This document shows, piece after piece, positions 8,204 through 16,582 of a DNA stretch of 64,000 bases. The position numbers and the translations under genes were made by a program. Source of the stretch: Nordella sp. HKS 07. Lineage in GTDB: Bacteria > Pseudomonadota > Alphaproteobacteria > Rhizobiales > Aestuariivirgaceae. Every line of letters begins with the position of its first letter. The stretch's first letter is position 1. The notes under the pieces were generated by a model. That model was given only the letters and a program-made list of their open reading frames with translations. It had not been told where the DNA came from and made no database searches. Where the stretch lies: positions 3,242,001 through 3,306,000 of the forward strand of contig NZ_CP049258.1 in assembly GCF_011046735.1 (NCBI RefSeq), in the 5' to 3' direction.

Positions 8204-9667
8204 TCAGCTCGTCCGGCTGGGTTGCGGGAAAAGATCCTTCAGTGCGGCGAAGAGCTGCCGGTAGCGCCGATAGGCGTCATCGAGCCTGGCCGCGTTGGCG
8301 GGATCGGGGGCAAGAAACTCGGCAGGCTGCGCCACCCGGCGTGCCGCGTCCGCGAGATGGCTGAAGCGGCCGGAAGCGACGCCCGCCAGCATGAGCGCAC
8401 CCATCACCGAGCCATGTGTAGTGGGAGGCAGGGCAACCGGCAGCTGGGCGATATCGGCACGGATCTGCGCCCACAGCCGGCTGCGGGCGCCGCCGGCCAG
8501 GAGCGTGATGTGCCGGGGCGCCGCGCCGAGTGCGATGAGACGATCGAGCACGTCGCGCATGGCGAAGCCGCAGCCTTCGAGCGCCGCGCGCGCGAGATGC
8601 CGGGCGCCATGAGCGGGCGTCAGGCCGTAGAAGCAGCCGCGTGCCCCGGCATTCCATTCGGGCGCCATGGCTCCGGTGAGCGCCGGCAGGAACAGAAGAT
8701 CGTCCGAGCCGGCCGGCGCCTTGGCCGCTTCCGCGTCGAAGGCGGCGAAATCGGAAAGTCGCAACAGGTCTTTGAGCCAGGCGACGGCGCCGCCCGCCAG
8801 CCAGCCGGGATTTTCGACGAAATAGCCGCCTGAGGGATAGGCATGTGTCTCGACCAGCCGTTCGGGATCTATGACGGCCGCGGCGAAAAGCGCGCCCACC
8901 ACTTCGCCGGTGCCGACGGCGACCGAGACCGCGCCCGGTTCGGCGAGGCCGGCGCCAAGCGGTGTCGAGAAATCATCGCCCGTGCCGACCGCGACCGGCA
9001 GGCCCGGCATTAGCCCGGTCAGCTCGACGCCCTGATCGGTGAGGTTGCCGGCGATCTCGTCGGCGCGCGCTATTCTCGGCAGCTCAGTTCTATCCACGCC
9101 GAAGGCCGACAGTAAGGACGCGTCATAGTCGCAGGCCGTCAGGCCGTAGAGCATGCTGGTCGAGGCGAGCGCGTGGTCGATCACGGCTGCGCCGGTCAAT
9201 CTTTCGACAAGATAGGAGACGGGCTGGTGATAACGCGCCGCCCGAACGCCGCCTTGCCGCTTCAGCCAGCGGATCTTGGCGCCGAGATGGCTCGCATCGG
9301 CGATGAGGCCGGTCGTGCGATGCAAGTGCCGGTGGTCGATATCGGCGATTTCCGCGTCGGCGCGGCGGTCCATCCAGGTGAGGCAGGAGGTGAGCGCTTC
9401 ACCGCGCGCCGTGACCGGAATGCAGCCGTCGAGCTGGCCGCACAGCGCCAGTGCCGTCACCTGCCGCGGCGGCGTCCTCGCCGCGGCGAGCGCCTCGGCG
9501 ATGGCGGGCCTGAGCGCTTCCTCCCACAGGCGGGGATCCTGCTCGGCATGGCCGGCCGTTGCGAAGTCTGTGCAATATGTACGCTGTGCCTCGCCCCGCA
9601 CGGCGAGCGTCGCATCCGCCACCGCGACCTTCAGGCTCTGTGTGCCGATATCGACGCCGACCAGCAT
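8204..9667 (-). CDS. FGGY-family carbohydrate kinase (xylulokinase/ribulokinase-like)
   Basis: 487 aa from ATG 9667. The frame continues upstream but MLVGVDIGTQSLKVAVAD is the family N-terminus, and this start lies two bases after the aldolase stop (TGATCATG). FGGY kinases phosphorylate sugars or polyols with ATP. Visible are phosphate-1 motif DIGTQSLK, CLTWMDRRAD, the phosphate-2 region VAVGTGDDFSTPLGAGL, and the C-terminal adenosine loop LLAGGARSRLWAQIRADI. A partner class II aldolase suggests that a ketose 1-phosphate is made and then cleaved, as in the fucose or rhamnose routes. The specific sugar cannot be predicted. Confidence 0.88.
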   Translation of the reverse strand: MLVGVDIGTQSLKVAVADATLAVRGEAQRTYCTDFATAGHAEQDPRLWEEALRPAIAEALAAARTPPRQVTALALCGQLDGCIPVTARGEALTSCLTWMDRRADAEIADIDHRHLHRTTGLIADASHLGAKIRWLKRQGGVRAARYHQPVSYLVERLTGAAVIDHALASTSMLYGLTACDYDASLLSAFGVDRTELPRIARADEIAGNLTDQGVELTGLMPGLPVAVGTGDDFSTPLGAGLAEPGAVSVAVGTGEVVGALFAAAVIDPERLVETHAYPSGGYFVENPGWLAGGAVAWLKDLLRLSDFAAFDAEAAKAPAGSDDLLFLPALTGAMAPEWNAGARGCFYGLTPAHGARHLARAALEGCGFAMRDVLDRLIALGAAPRHITLLAGGARSRLWAQIRADIAQLPVALPPTTHGSVMGALMLAGVASGRFSHLADAARRVAQPAEFLAPDPANAARLDDAYRRYRQLFAALKDLFPQPSRTS

Positions 9668-9669
9668 GA

Positions 9670-10332
9670 TCAGCAGCAGGTGGGGACGCGTTTCTCTTTG
9701 CCCTGGCCGTAGCTTTTGAACTTCTCCATGACGCGTTGGATCTCCTCGTCGGGCAGGATATGCGGCACGCCGATCTGCAGCGCCCGCCAATATTGCGCGG
9801 CGAGCGTCTCGATCTCGACCGCGAGCCAGGCCGCTTTCTTGAGATTAGGCCCGACGCAGACCATGCCGTGATTGGCGAGGAGACAGGCGTGCCGGGTTTC
9901 GAGCGCCGCCAATATGTAATCGGCAAGCTCCTGCGTCCCCCACGTGACATAGGGCACGCAAGGAACCGTCGGTCCGCCCGCCGCCGCGATCATGTAATGG
10001 ACCGCGGGGATCTCCCGCCGCAGCATGGAGAGCGAGGTGCAGAACATCGAATGCAGATGGATGACGGCGCCGACCTCTTTTTTCTTCTTCATGATGTCGC
10101 GGTGGAAGCGCCATTCGGTCGAGGGCTTGCGCGGCCCCGTATGCGATGCGTCGAGCTTCATATGGACGATGTCTTCCGGCTGCATGTCCGCATAGGGAAC
10201 GCCCGAGGGCGTGATCAGGAAGCCGCCCTCGACGCGCACGCTGATGTTGCCGGACGTGCCCTGGTTGATGCCGCGCTCATTCATGAATATGCAGGTGGCG
10301 ATCATCTCGCGGCGCAGCGCTTCGTCTTTCAT
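9670..10332 (-). CDS. Class II aldolase/adducin-family protein (fuculose-1-phosphate aldolase-like)
   Basis: 220 aa, the standard length. Features of zinc-dependent class II aldolases are clear: NISVR and LITPSGVPYADM (phosphate pocket), an acidic GAVIHLHSMFCTSL motif whose two histidines bind zinc, and a later LLANHGMVCVGPNLKKA supplying the third histidine. It would cleave a ketose (or similar) 1-phosphate to dihydroxyacetone phosphate and an aldehyde; some relatives are epimerases or decarboxylases. It lies between the DeoR regulator (32 bp upstream) and the kinase (2 bp downstream), firmly in one operon. Confidence 0.88.
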   Translation of the reverse strand: MKDEALRREMIATCIFMNERGINQGTSGNISVRVEGGFLITPSGVPYADMQPEDIVHMKLDASHTGPRKPSTEWRFHRDIMKKKKEVGAVIHLHSMFCTSLSMLRREIPAVHYMIAAAGGPTVPCVPYVTWGTQELADYILAALETRHACLLANHGMVCVGPNLKKAAWLAVEIETLAAQYWRALQIGVPHILPDEEIQRVMEKFKSYGQGKEKRVPTCC

Positions 10333-10364
10333 CAGTCTCTCCCATTCATCTCTTGATTGTCTGG

Positions 10365-11126
10365 CTAGTTGTGGGCCACCAGTACCTCGACGCTGAGCGG
10401 CGAGAGGGCTTCCGCCATATCGGCGTCGGGCTCGCGGTCGGTAACGAGATAATGCGTGCGCTCGAGGCTCTGCACCTGCACCGGCGCGTAGCGGCCGAAT
10501 TTCTGGTGATCGGCGACGACGATCACGGTCTGCGCCGACTGCAGCATGAGATTGTGCAGTTCCGCTTCCTCACGGCTGAAATCCATGAGGGTGCCGCGCG
10601 GCGAGATGGCGCCGGCGCCGATGATGGCGAAGTCGGCGAAGTAATTGGCGAGCATCTGCGTGGCGTCGCGGCCGAGGCAGGCCTGGTTCTGCGCCTGGAT
10701 CTCGCCGCCGATGAGATGCACCCGGTTGCCGTTGCGGCCCGAGAGCTTCATGGCGCTGGCCAGGCAATTGGTGAAGACGGTGAGATTCTGCTGTGTCGCA
10801 AGATTATCTGAGGCGCTCTGCACGGTCGTGCCGCCGGCCAGGATGATCGAGACGCCGTCGGGAATCATGCTGGCGGCAAGGCGGCCGATCGCCTGTTTGC
10901 CGCCGACATTGGTAACCTGGCGCACCGCCATTTCCGGCTCGTGCGTTTCGAGCGAGATCGCCCCGCCATGGGTTTTACGCAATTTGCGCTGCTCGGCGAG
11001 CGTTACCAGATCGCGCCTTATCGTCTCGCGCGAGACATTCAGCCGGCGTTGGATTTCGGTGATCGAGATCGACCGATGGGCCCTCACCAGCGATAGAATG
11101 TGATTCTGGCGCTCCTCTGCAAGCAC
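10365..11126 (-). CDS. DeoR/GlpR-family transcriptional regulator (first copy)
   Basis: 253 aa. The N-terminal winged helix-turn-helix reads MLAEERQNHILSLVRAHRSISITEIQRRLNVSRETIRRDL in outline, with the diagnostic VSRETIRRDL recognition helix. The C-terminal DeoR sugar-phosphate sensor domain has ILAGGTTVQSASDNLA, FTNCLASAM and VVADHQKFGR. It heads the aldolase-kinase-dehydrogenase operon and faces the polyamine-type importer across a 140 bp AT-rich gap, so it probably represses both until a phosphorylated sugar intermediate binds. A paralogue lies at 15380-16162. Confidence 0.92.
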   Translation of the reverse strand: MLAEERQNHILSLVRAHRSISITEIQRRLNVSRETIRRDLVTLAEQRKLRKTHGGAISLETHEPEMAVRQVTNVGGKQAIGRLAASMIPDGVSIILAGGTTVQSASDNLATQQNLTVFTNCLASAMKLSGRNGNRVHLIGGEIQAQNQACLGRDATQMLANYFADFAIIGAGAISPRGTLMDFSREEAELHNLMLQSAQTVIVVADHQKFGRYAPVQVQSLERTHYLVTDREPDADMAEALSPLSVEVLVAHN

Positions 11127-11266
11127 GGCCGTCTCCTAGTCATTTGAAAAGATTGGGCAAATTTTTCGTTGTGGCTTGTTGTGCGATTTATAGCATTTTC
11201 TTGCATTCTGTAGCAATAATGTTGTAATTTGTGGAAAAAATAAACAGCACAAAGGAGGGAAGGAAC
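11127..11266. promoter_or_regulatory. Divergent AT-rich control region between deoR and the importer genes
   Basis: Markedly AT-rich compared with the surrounding coding DNA. It contains repeated GTTGT blocks (GTTGTGGC at about 11168, GTTGTGCG at about 11178, GTTGTAAT at 11221), plausible DeoR operator half-sites. A strong Shine-Dalgarno AAAGGAGGGAAGG precedes ATG 11267. Promoter hexamers cannot be assigned with certainty. Confidence 0.45.
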
Positions 11267-12448
11267 ATGCCGACCGTGAAGGAAGGGAAGTTATCGCGCC
11301 GCGCCGTGCTGAAGAGGGGCGCCGCCACGGCGGCATTGGGCGCGCTCGTTCTGGGCCGCCCGGGACCGTTCATCGGCGATGCGCAAGCCGCGACGCCGAC
11401 ATTGCGGCTTCTCATGTGGCAGCCTTATGCGATCAACGAGACGATCGCCGCCTTCGAGGACAAGTTCAAAGCGAAGTTCGCGCCGACTTTTTTCGACGGA
11501 AATTCCGAAGCCTTCAACAAGCTGAAGGTCGGCGGCACCAAGGACTTCGACATGGTGATGGCCGACGGCTTCTGGCCGCGCCTGTATTTCCGCCAGGGTC
11601 TCACCAAAGCGCTCGATTACGGCAAGATCCCCAATATGAGCGGAGTGTTCGCCGACTTCCATCCCGACAAGTTCGTCCTTCTCTCCGACGACGAGGGCAA
11701 GAACAATGTCGCTGCGCCCAATTGCTGGGGCGGCTACGGCATCACCATCAACAGCTCGATGATCGCCAAGGAGGATGTAGGCTCGATCGATCTCTTGCTG
11801 AACGCCAAATATGCCGGGCATTTCTCTACCAATTCGCGCTTCGAGGAGAATATCGCGCTGATGGGCATCCTCGCCGCGACCAAGCTCGGCACCAGGGACG
11901 GCTCGCGGCCCGACGGCAAGTCGTTCAATCCCTATCAGCTCACCGACGACGAACTCGCCGAAACGAAACGCTTGCTCATCGAGCAGAAGAAGCTGCTGCT
12001 CACCCGCTATCAGGACTATGACGCGCTCGACCGCCTGATGCGTGCCAAGTCGGTCTGGGCGGCGCCCGAATTCGCCGAGAGCTATCGCAAGCTCACGGTG
12101 CTGCGCAAGGACGGCAAGATCGACTTCGATGTCGAGCATGTGCTGAAGCCGAAGGAAGGCGGCCTCGGCTGGGTTGATACCTGGATGGTGAGCGCCGACG
12201 CCGACAGCGAGCGCACCGAGCTCGCCCATGCCTGGATCAATCTCTTCCTCGAGAAGGAGAACTATGTACGTGTCGTGCGCTCGACCGGCTATGGCGGCGT
12301 GGTCGATGTGCGCTCTTTGATGTCGGAAGACGAGATCGCGCTCTATTTCCAGAATCGCAGCGCCGAAGCGAGTCAACTCCACATGTTCGATCAGCCCTCG
12401 TCGCCGGAAAAATGGGAACGCATCTGGTCGGATGTTGAAGCGTCTTAA
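11267..12448 (+). CDS. Extracellular solute-binding protein, spermidine/putrescine (PotD-like) family
   Basis: Periplasmic receptor of the first importer. I choose ATG 11267 (393 aa) over an upstream GTG because a strong AGGAGG sits just before it and the Tat-like signal then begins normally (SRRAVLKRGAATAALGALVLG, cleaved near AQA-ATP). The mature protein has the family II solute-binding layout (LRLLMWQPYAINETIAAFEDKF..., later WVDTWMVSADADSERTELAHAW). PotD relatives bind polyamines, but close homologues carry other small solutes. Its divergent partner operon handles phosphorylated sugars or polyols, so a polyol derivative may be the real ligand (inference). Confidence 0.88.
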   Translation: MPTVKEGKLSRRAVLKRGAATAALGALVLGRPGPFIGDAQAATPTLRLLMWQPYAINETIAAFEDKFKAKFAPTFFDGNSEAFNKLKVGGTKDFDMVMADGFWPRLYFRQGLTKALDYGKIPNMSGVFADFHPDKFVLLSDDEGKNNVAAPNCWGGYGITINSSMIAKEDVGSIDLLLNAKYAGHFSTNSRFEENIALMGILAATKLGTRDGSRPDGKSFNPYQLTDDELAETKRLLIEQKKLLLTRYQDYDALDRLMRAKSVWAAPEFAESYRKLTVLRKDGKIDFDVEHVLKPKEGGLGWVDTWMVSADADSERTELAHAWINLFLEKENYVRVVRSTGYGGVVDVRSLMSEDEIALYFQNRSAEASQLHMFDQPSSPEKWERIWSDVEAS

Positions 12449-12479
12449 GACAGAACAACTGCAAACGGCGGAAGAGGCG

Positions 12480-13565
12480 ATGACGAAGGCAGACGACCGG
12501 CCGGCATCGTTGTCGCTTCAATCCGTCTCGAAGCATTTCGGACCTGTCAAGGCGGTCGACGGCATCGATCTCGATATCGGCCAGGACGAGTTCTTCTCGC
12601 TTCTGGGCCCGAGCGGTTCCGGCAAGACGACAATGCTGCGCATTATTGCCGGCCTGGAGCGCCCGACGGCCGGCCGCGTCCTGGTGCGTGGCCAGGATGT
12701 CACCGCCATGCCGCCCTATAAGCGGCGCATCGGCATGGTGTTCCAGAATTTCCTGCTCTTTCCGCACAAGACGGTGGCGGAGAACATCGTCTTTCCGTTG
12801 CGCATGCAGAAGGTGGCACGCGCCGAGCGCGACGGGCGCCTGCTTTGGGCGATGAAGCTTTTGCGGCTCGACGGCCTCGCCGAGCGCTATCCCAATGAGC
12901 TTTCGGGCGGCCAGCAGCAGCGCGTGTCGCTGGCGCGCGGCCTCATCTCCCGACCTGCCCTTCTCCTCCTCGACGAGCCGCTCGCCAATCTCGACCGCGA
13001 ATTGCGCGCCGAGATGGAGGTCGAGATTCGCCGCTATCAGAAGGAGCTCGATATCCCCTTCGTCTATGTGACACACAATCAGGAAGAAGCCTTGACCATG
13101 AGCGATCGCATTGCCGTCATGCGCAATGGCGTCTTCGAGCAGATAGGTCCCCGCAACGACGTCTATCGGAAGCCCGCCACGGCCTTCGTTGCCGCGTTTG
13201 TCGGCCAGTCGAACCAATTGACGGGGCGCGCTGAGATGGTCGGTCCGGACAGCCTGGCTCTGACGTGGCGCGGACATCGGCTGCATCTGCCGCATCCGGG
13301 CGGCATCGCGGCCGGCGACAATATCCGCTTCTTCATCAAATATGAGGATATCGAAGTGACGCCCGAGCGCACGGCGAACGGCAATCATCTCGCGGGCCGC
13401 CTGCGCGACATCATCTTCAAGGGCCAGACCGCCAATTACATTGTGAGCCTCGCCGACGGCAGCGAGATCGTCGCCAGTGCTTCCTCACGCGATCAGAAAG
13501 TGGCGATCGGCGAGGCCGTGTCGGTCGCGTGGTCGGTGACCGCCGGCATGTGTTTCAGGTCGTGA
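12480..13565 (+). CDS. ABC transporter ATP-binding protein (PotA-like)
   Basis: 361 aa from ATG 12480; an in-frame ATG at 12432 would add 16 unconserved residues overlapping the previous gene. The ABC domain has Walker A GPSGSGKTT, Q-loop MVFQNFLLFPHKT, signature LSGGQQQRVSLARGL, Walker B LLLLDEPLANLD and the H-loop THNQEEALTMSDR. A C-terminal TOBE domain (about residues 235-360) is typical of importers for polyamines, iron and sugars. The TGA stop overlaps the GTG start of the next permease by four bases, so translation is coupled. Confidence 0.92.
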   Translation: MTKADDRPASLSLQSVSKHFGPVKAVDGIDLDIGQDEFFSLLGPSGSGKTTMLRIIAGLERPTAGRVLVRGQDVTAMPPYKRRIGMVFQNFLLFPHKTVAENIVFPLRMQKVARAERDGRLLWAMKLLRLDGLAERYPNELSGGQQQRVSLARGLISRPALLLLDEPLANLDRELRAEMEVEIRRYQKELDIPFVYVTHNQEEALTMSDRIAVMRNGVFEQIGPRNDVYRKPATAFVAAFVGQSNQLTGRAEMVGPDSLALTWRGHRLHLPHPGGIAAGDNIRFFIKYEDIEVTPERTANGNHLAGRLRDIIFKGQTANYIVSLADGSEIVASASSRDQKVAIGEAVSVAWSVTAGMCFRS

Positions 13566-14422
13566 AGCGCATTCCACCCTTGCTGCTGCTGGCCGGGCCG
13601 GGTGTTCTCTTCATCCTGGTGACCTTGCTGCTGCCGCTTCTGGCGATTTTCATGTTCAGCTTCTGGCGCACCGAGAGCTACGAGCTCTATCCCGACTGGA
13701 ATCTCGACAATTACCGCGTGCTCTTCACCGAGCCTGCCTATCGCACCTTCCTGCTGCGCTCGCTCGTCGGCGCCCTGGTGACGTCGCTACTCTGTCTTCT
13801 CTACGCCTGGCCGGTCGCCTATTTCATCGCCCGCCATGGCGGACGTTACCGCCTGCTGCTGGTGCTGCTGCTGGCGGCGCCTTTCTTCACCGGCGTTATC
13901 CTGCGCATCGCCGCCCTCCAGGGTATCTTCGGTCCTGGCGGCCTGATCAATATGGCTCTCGGCATCTTCGGCATGCCGCCCATCGCCGCCTTGATGTACA
14001 CGCCGCTCGCGGCCACTATCGGCCATGTCTATCTCTTCGTTCCCTTCATGGTGACGGCGATCTATCTGTCGCTGGTCAATTTCAACTTTGACTTGCTCGA
14101 GACGGCGAAGATCAACGGCGCCGGCCCGTGGCGTGCCTTCATCGAGGTGACCTGGCCGCTCAACTGGATCGGCACCGCCATTGGCCTGGCGCTGGTGTTC
14201 ATTCCCTGCCTCGCTTCGGCGGTGACGCCGCGTTTCCTCGGCGGGCCCAGCGCCACCTCCTTCGGCATGAGCCTCGGTCAGCAATTCGGCGAGACCGGCA
14301 CCTGGGCGCTGGGCTCGGCCATGGGCGTCGTCCTCTTTGCCTTCTCGCTATTGGTGCTCGCGGTGATGGGCTTCACCATCAATCTCAAGCGCAGCGGCTT
14401 CACCGGCATGGGGGCGCCATGA
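13562..14422 (+). CDS. ABC transporter permease (PotB-like)
   Basis: 286 aa from GTG 13562, which overlaps the ATPase stop (GTGA). A longer in-frame start at 13529 is possible but would put extra residues before the first membrane helix. Six membrane segments are predicted, beginning with PPLLLLAGPGVLFILVTLLLPLLAIF. The EAA loop is ETAKINGAGPWRAFIEVTWPL. The C-terminus overlaps the next permease by the ATGA arrangement. It forms the membrane channel together with that second permease. Confidence 0.9.
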   Translation: MKRIPPLLLLAGPGVLFILVTLLLPLLAIFMFSFWRTESYELYPDWNLDNYRVLFTEPAYRTFLLRSLVGALVTSLLCLLYAWPVAYFIARHGGRYRLLLVLLLAAPFFTGVILRIAALQGIFGPGGLINMALGIFGMPPIAALMYTPLAATIGHVYLFVPFMVTAIYLSLVNFNFDLLETAKINGAGPWRAFIEVTWPLNWIGTAIGLALVFIPCLASAVTPRFLGGPSATSFGMSLGQQFGETGTWALGSAMGVVLFAFSLLVLAVMGFTINLKRSGFTGMGAP

Positions 14423-15240
14423 CGTCGGTCGGCGATCAGGCGGAGGGCTGGCGGCGCCTGGCGATGAGCTTCCTGCTTTGTCTCCTCTATGTGTTCCTCT
14501 ATGCGCCGATCCTGTTCGTCATTTATGCTTCCTTCTCGCAGGACATCGTCTGGCCGTTCCCACCTTCCTTCACCACTGACGCCTATGTCGAGCTTCTGGA
14601 CAATTCGCTTTACGCCGATGCGCTCAAGAACAGCCTTATCATCGGCCTGGGGAGCGGCATCCTCTCGACGTTGCTCGCCACCGCCGGCGTCATCGGCGTA
14701 TTGCGTTTTCCCTCGCGCCGCCGAGCGCTGATCCTGATCGCTTTCCTGGCGCCGCTTTTCGTGGCGGAGCTGCTGATCGGAATTTCATCGCTCGCCTTCA
14801 ACGCCCGCCTGCTCGGGCTTCCCGGCAATCTCTTTTCGGCGATCGCCGCCAATGCGGTCGAGGGCACCGCCTTCGCCTTCCTCATCGTGCTCGCCCAACT
14901 GGTGCGCTACGACTGGCAGATGGATGACGCCGCCATGGTGTTCGGCGCCAGTCCGGCCCGCTGCTTCTGGGAAGTCACTTTGCCGACCATCTGGCCGAGC
15001 CTTTTCGGCGCCTTTCTCATCAGCTTCATCCTCGCCTTCAACAATCTCGAAATCTCCTTCTACAATCTGGGCGCCATCCCGACCTTGCCCTCGGTCGCCT
15101 GGGGCTCGCTACGCTTCGGTCTCGGCCCCGAGCTATTTGCTCTCGCCGCACTCACCAACGGCCTGGTCTTCGCCGTCTTCACTCTCATGTATGTTTTGAT
15201 GCGCACCGGCATCGTCAAATTCGGCTATCGCGGCGTGTGA
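14419..15240 (+). CDS. ABC transporter permease (PotC-like)
   Basis: 273 aa from ATG 14419, inside the stop of the preceding permease (ATGA). Longer reading upstream is out-of-frame shadow of that gene. Membrane helices begin AMSFLLCLLYVFLYAPILFVIYASF, and the EAA loop reads DDAAMVFGASPARCFWEVTLPTIWP. This is the last gene of the first importer (binding protein, ATPase, two permeases). A 139 bp gap separates it from the second DeoR gene. Confidence 0.9.
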   Translation: MTSVGDQAEGWRRLAMSFLLCLLYVFLYAPILFVIYASFSQDIVWPFPPSFTTDAYVELLDNSLYADALKNSLIIGLGSGILSTLLATAGVIGVLRFPSRRRALILIAFLAPLFVAELLIGISSLAFNARLLGLPGNLFSAIAANAVEGTAFAFLIVLAQLVRYDWQMDDAAMVFGASPARCFWEVTLPTIWPSLFGAFLISFILAFNNLEISFYNLGAIPTLPSVAWGSLRFGLGPELFALAALTNGLVFAVFTLMYVLMRTGIVKFGYRGV

Positions 15241-15379
15241 CCGACCCGGCTGTGTAGCCGCCATCTTTCCCGCGCCTTGTTCCGTCTGTTGACCGTTTTG
15301 CGAAGAGCAGGGAAAACTGTCGCCCCGATCCGCCCATGCTGGCGGACCGCCCGATTGCGCCGAATAGGAGACCTTCAAG

Positions 15380-16162
15380 ATGCGACCTGCCGACCGCCGG
15401 AGCAAAATCCTCGAGCTGGTGCAGCAATCCGCCCGCGTGACGGTGGACGAGTTGGCGCAAGATCTCGACATCTCGCGCGAGACGGTCCGGCGTGATCTGG
15501 CTCGCCTCTCCGAGCAAGGGCTCTTGCGCAAATTCCATGGCGGGGCGACGACGGCGCCCGCCACCCAGTCGGCGCATGAGAGTCCGCTCGACGAGCGTCG
15601 CGCCACCGCAAGGCTGGAGAAAATCCGTATCGGAAAACGAGCGGCGAAGCTGTTCGAGCCAGGCGATAGTCTCCTCATCAATTGTGGAACGACGACCATC
15701 TTCTTCGCCGAACAGCTGGCACAGTACGGTCCGTTCACTATTATGACCAATGCCACGCCGGTGGCGGCCGAGATGTGGAAAGCGCCGCAGCGCGGTCCCG
15801 TCTACCTGATGGGCGGCAGCTATTATGGCGATGCCTTCGAAACACTGGGCGCGCAGGTGGTGGAGCAGATCCAGAGGATCCATGCTGACCATGCCGTGCT
15901 GGCGGTGGGAAGCGTCAGCTCGGCCGGCAAGATCATGGATTACAGCGTAGACGAGGCCCATGTGGCGCGCGCCATGACGGAGAGCGCCAGAAGCATCACG
16001 GTGCTGGCGGATTCGAGCAAGCTCAACCGCAATGCGCTCCTCCAGATTTGCGGGCCGGAGCGGATCGACCGCCTCATCACCGACAAGCCCGTCGATGCGG
16101 CGCTCGAAAGCGTCCTCAAGCTCGCCGGCGTCGAGATTATCGTGGCGGATGAGGAGGCATGA
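15380..16162 (+). CDS. DeoR/GlpR-family transcriptional regulator (second copy)
   Basis: 260 aa. N-terminal winged helix-turn-helix with recognition segment LDISRETVRRDLARLSEQG, then the sensor domain (LLINCGTTTIFFAEQLA, MTNATPVAAEMW, VLADSSKLNRNALLQICG). A good ribosome site (TAGGAG) precedes ATG 15380. It sits between the two importer operons and most likely controls the second importer and phosphoesterase downstream, or cross-regulates both with the other DeoR protein. Its effector is expected to be a phosphorylated sugar or polyol. Confidence 0.92.
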   Translation: MRPADRRSKILELVQQSARVTVDELAQDLDISRETVRRDLARLSEQGLLRKFHGGATTAPATQSAHESPLDERRATARLEKIRIGKRAAKLFEPGDSLLINCGTTTIFFAEQLAQYGPFTIMTNATPVAAEMWKAPQRGPVYLMGGSYYGDAFETLGAQVVEQIQRIHADHAVLAVGSVSSAGKIMDYSVDEAHVARAMTESARSITVLADSSKLNRNALLQICGPERIDRLITDKPVDAALESVLKLAGVEIIVADEEA

Positions 16163-16582
16163 GCGACAGTGAATTTCCTCCCCATCCAAGGAATGGAGCA
16201 GTCCTGGCCAGCCGCCCAAATATCCATGACTGAACAGCCATTTTGAATTGACAGATTGACCGTTTGGGCATTTGATCGGTGTGTGCAGAGCGCACTGCAT
16301 GCGGTGGCCAGTCCGCCGCAAGCTCAAGGGGAAGGCTTAATCTTTGCTCGCGGGTGGATTTAAGCGTTCGTGACTTCTTTCTCCGGCTGCCCACTTGCCG
16401 GAGACTGATCCCAATAGCCTGCCGGGCTTCGTCCAGCGACTTTCCTCGCTCGGCAGGCCATCGGCGAACGCTCGACTCCTGCAATTTTGCGGCCCGCAAG
16501 GTCTGCCGTCGCCAAACCCACATGCAACTGACATGCGGGTAGCAAATAGGGTTCGCCGTACCGTCAACCGGAGTCACTCAAG
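16163..16582. promoter_or_regulatory. 420 bp non-coding leader before the second importer
   Basis: No convincing gene on either strand. An AT-richer stretch at about 16228-16280 (TTTTGAATTGACAGATTGACCG) is the best promoter candidate. The remainder is GC-rich and without clear repeats or terminators. The length suggests a long 5' leader or an unrecognised control element for the operon starting at 16583. Confidence 0.3.

Noticed and set aside
12237-13388. 383-codon minus-strand frame
   Set aside because: Antisense of the PotA-like ATPase.
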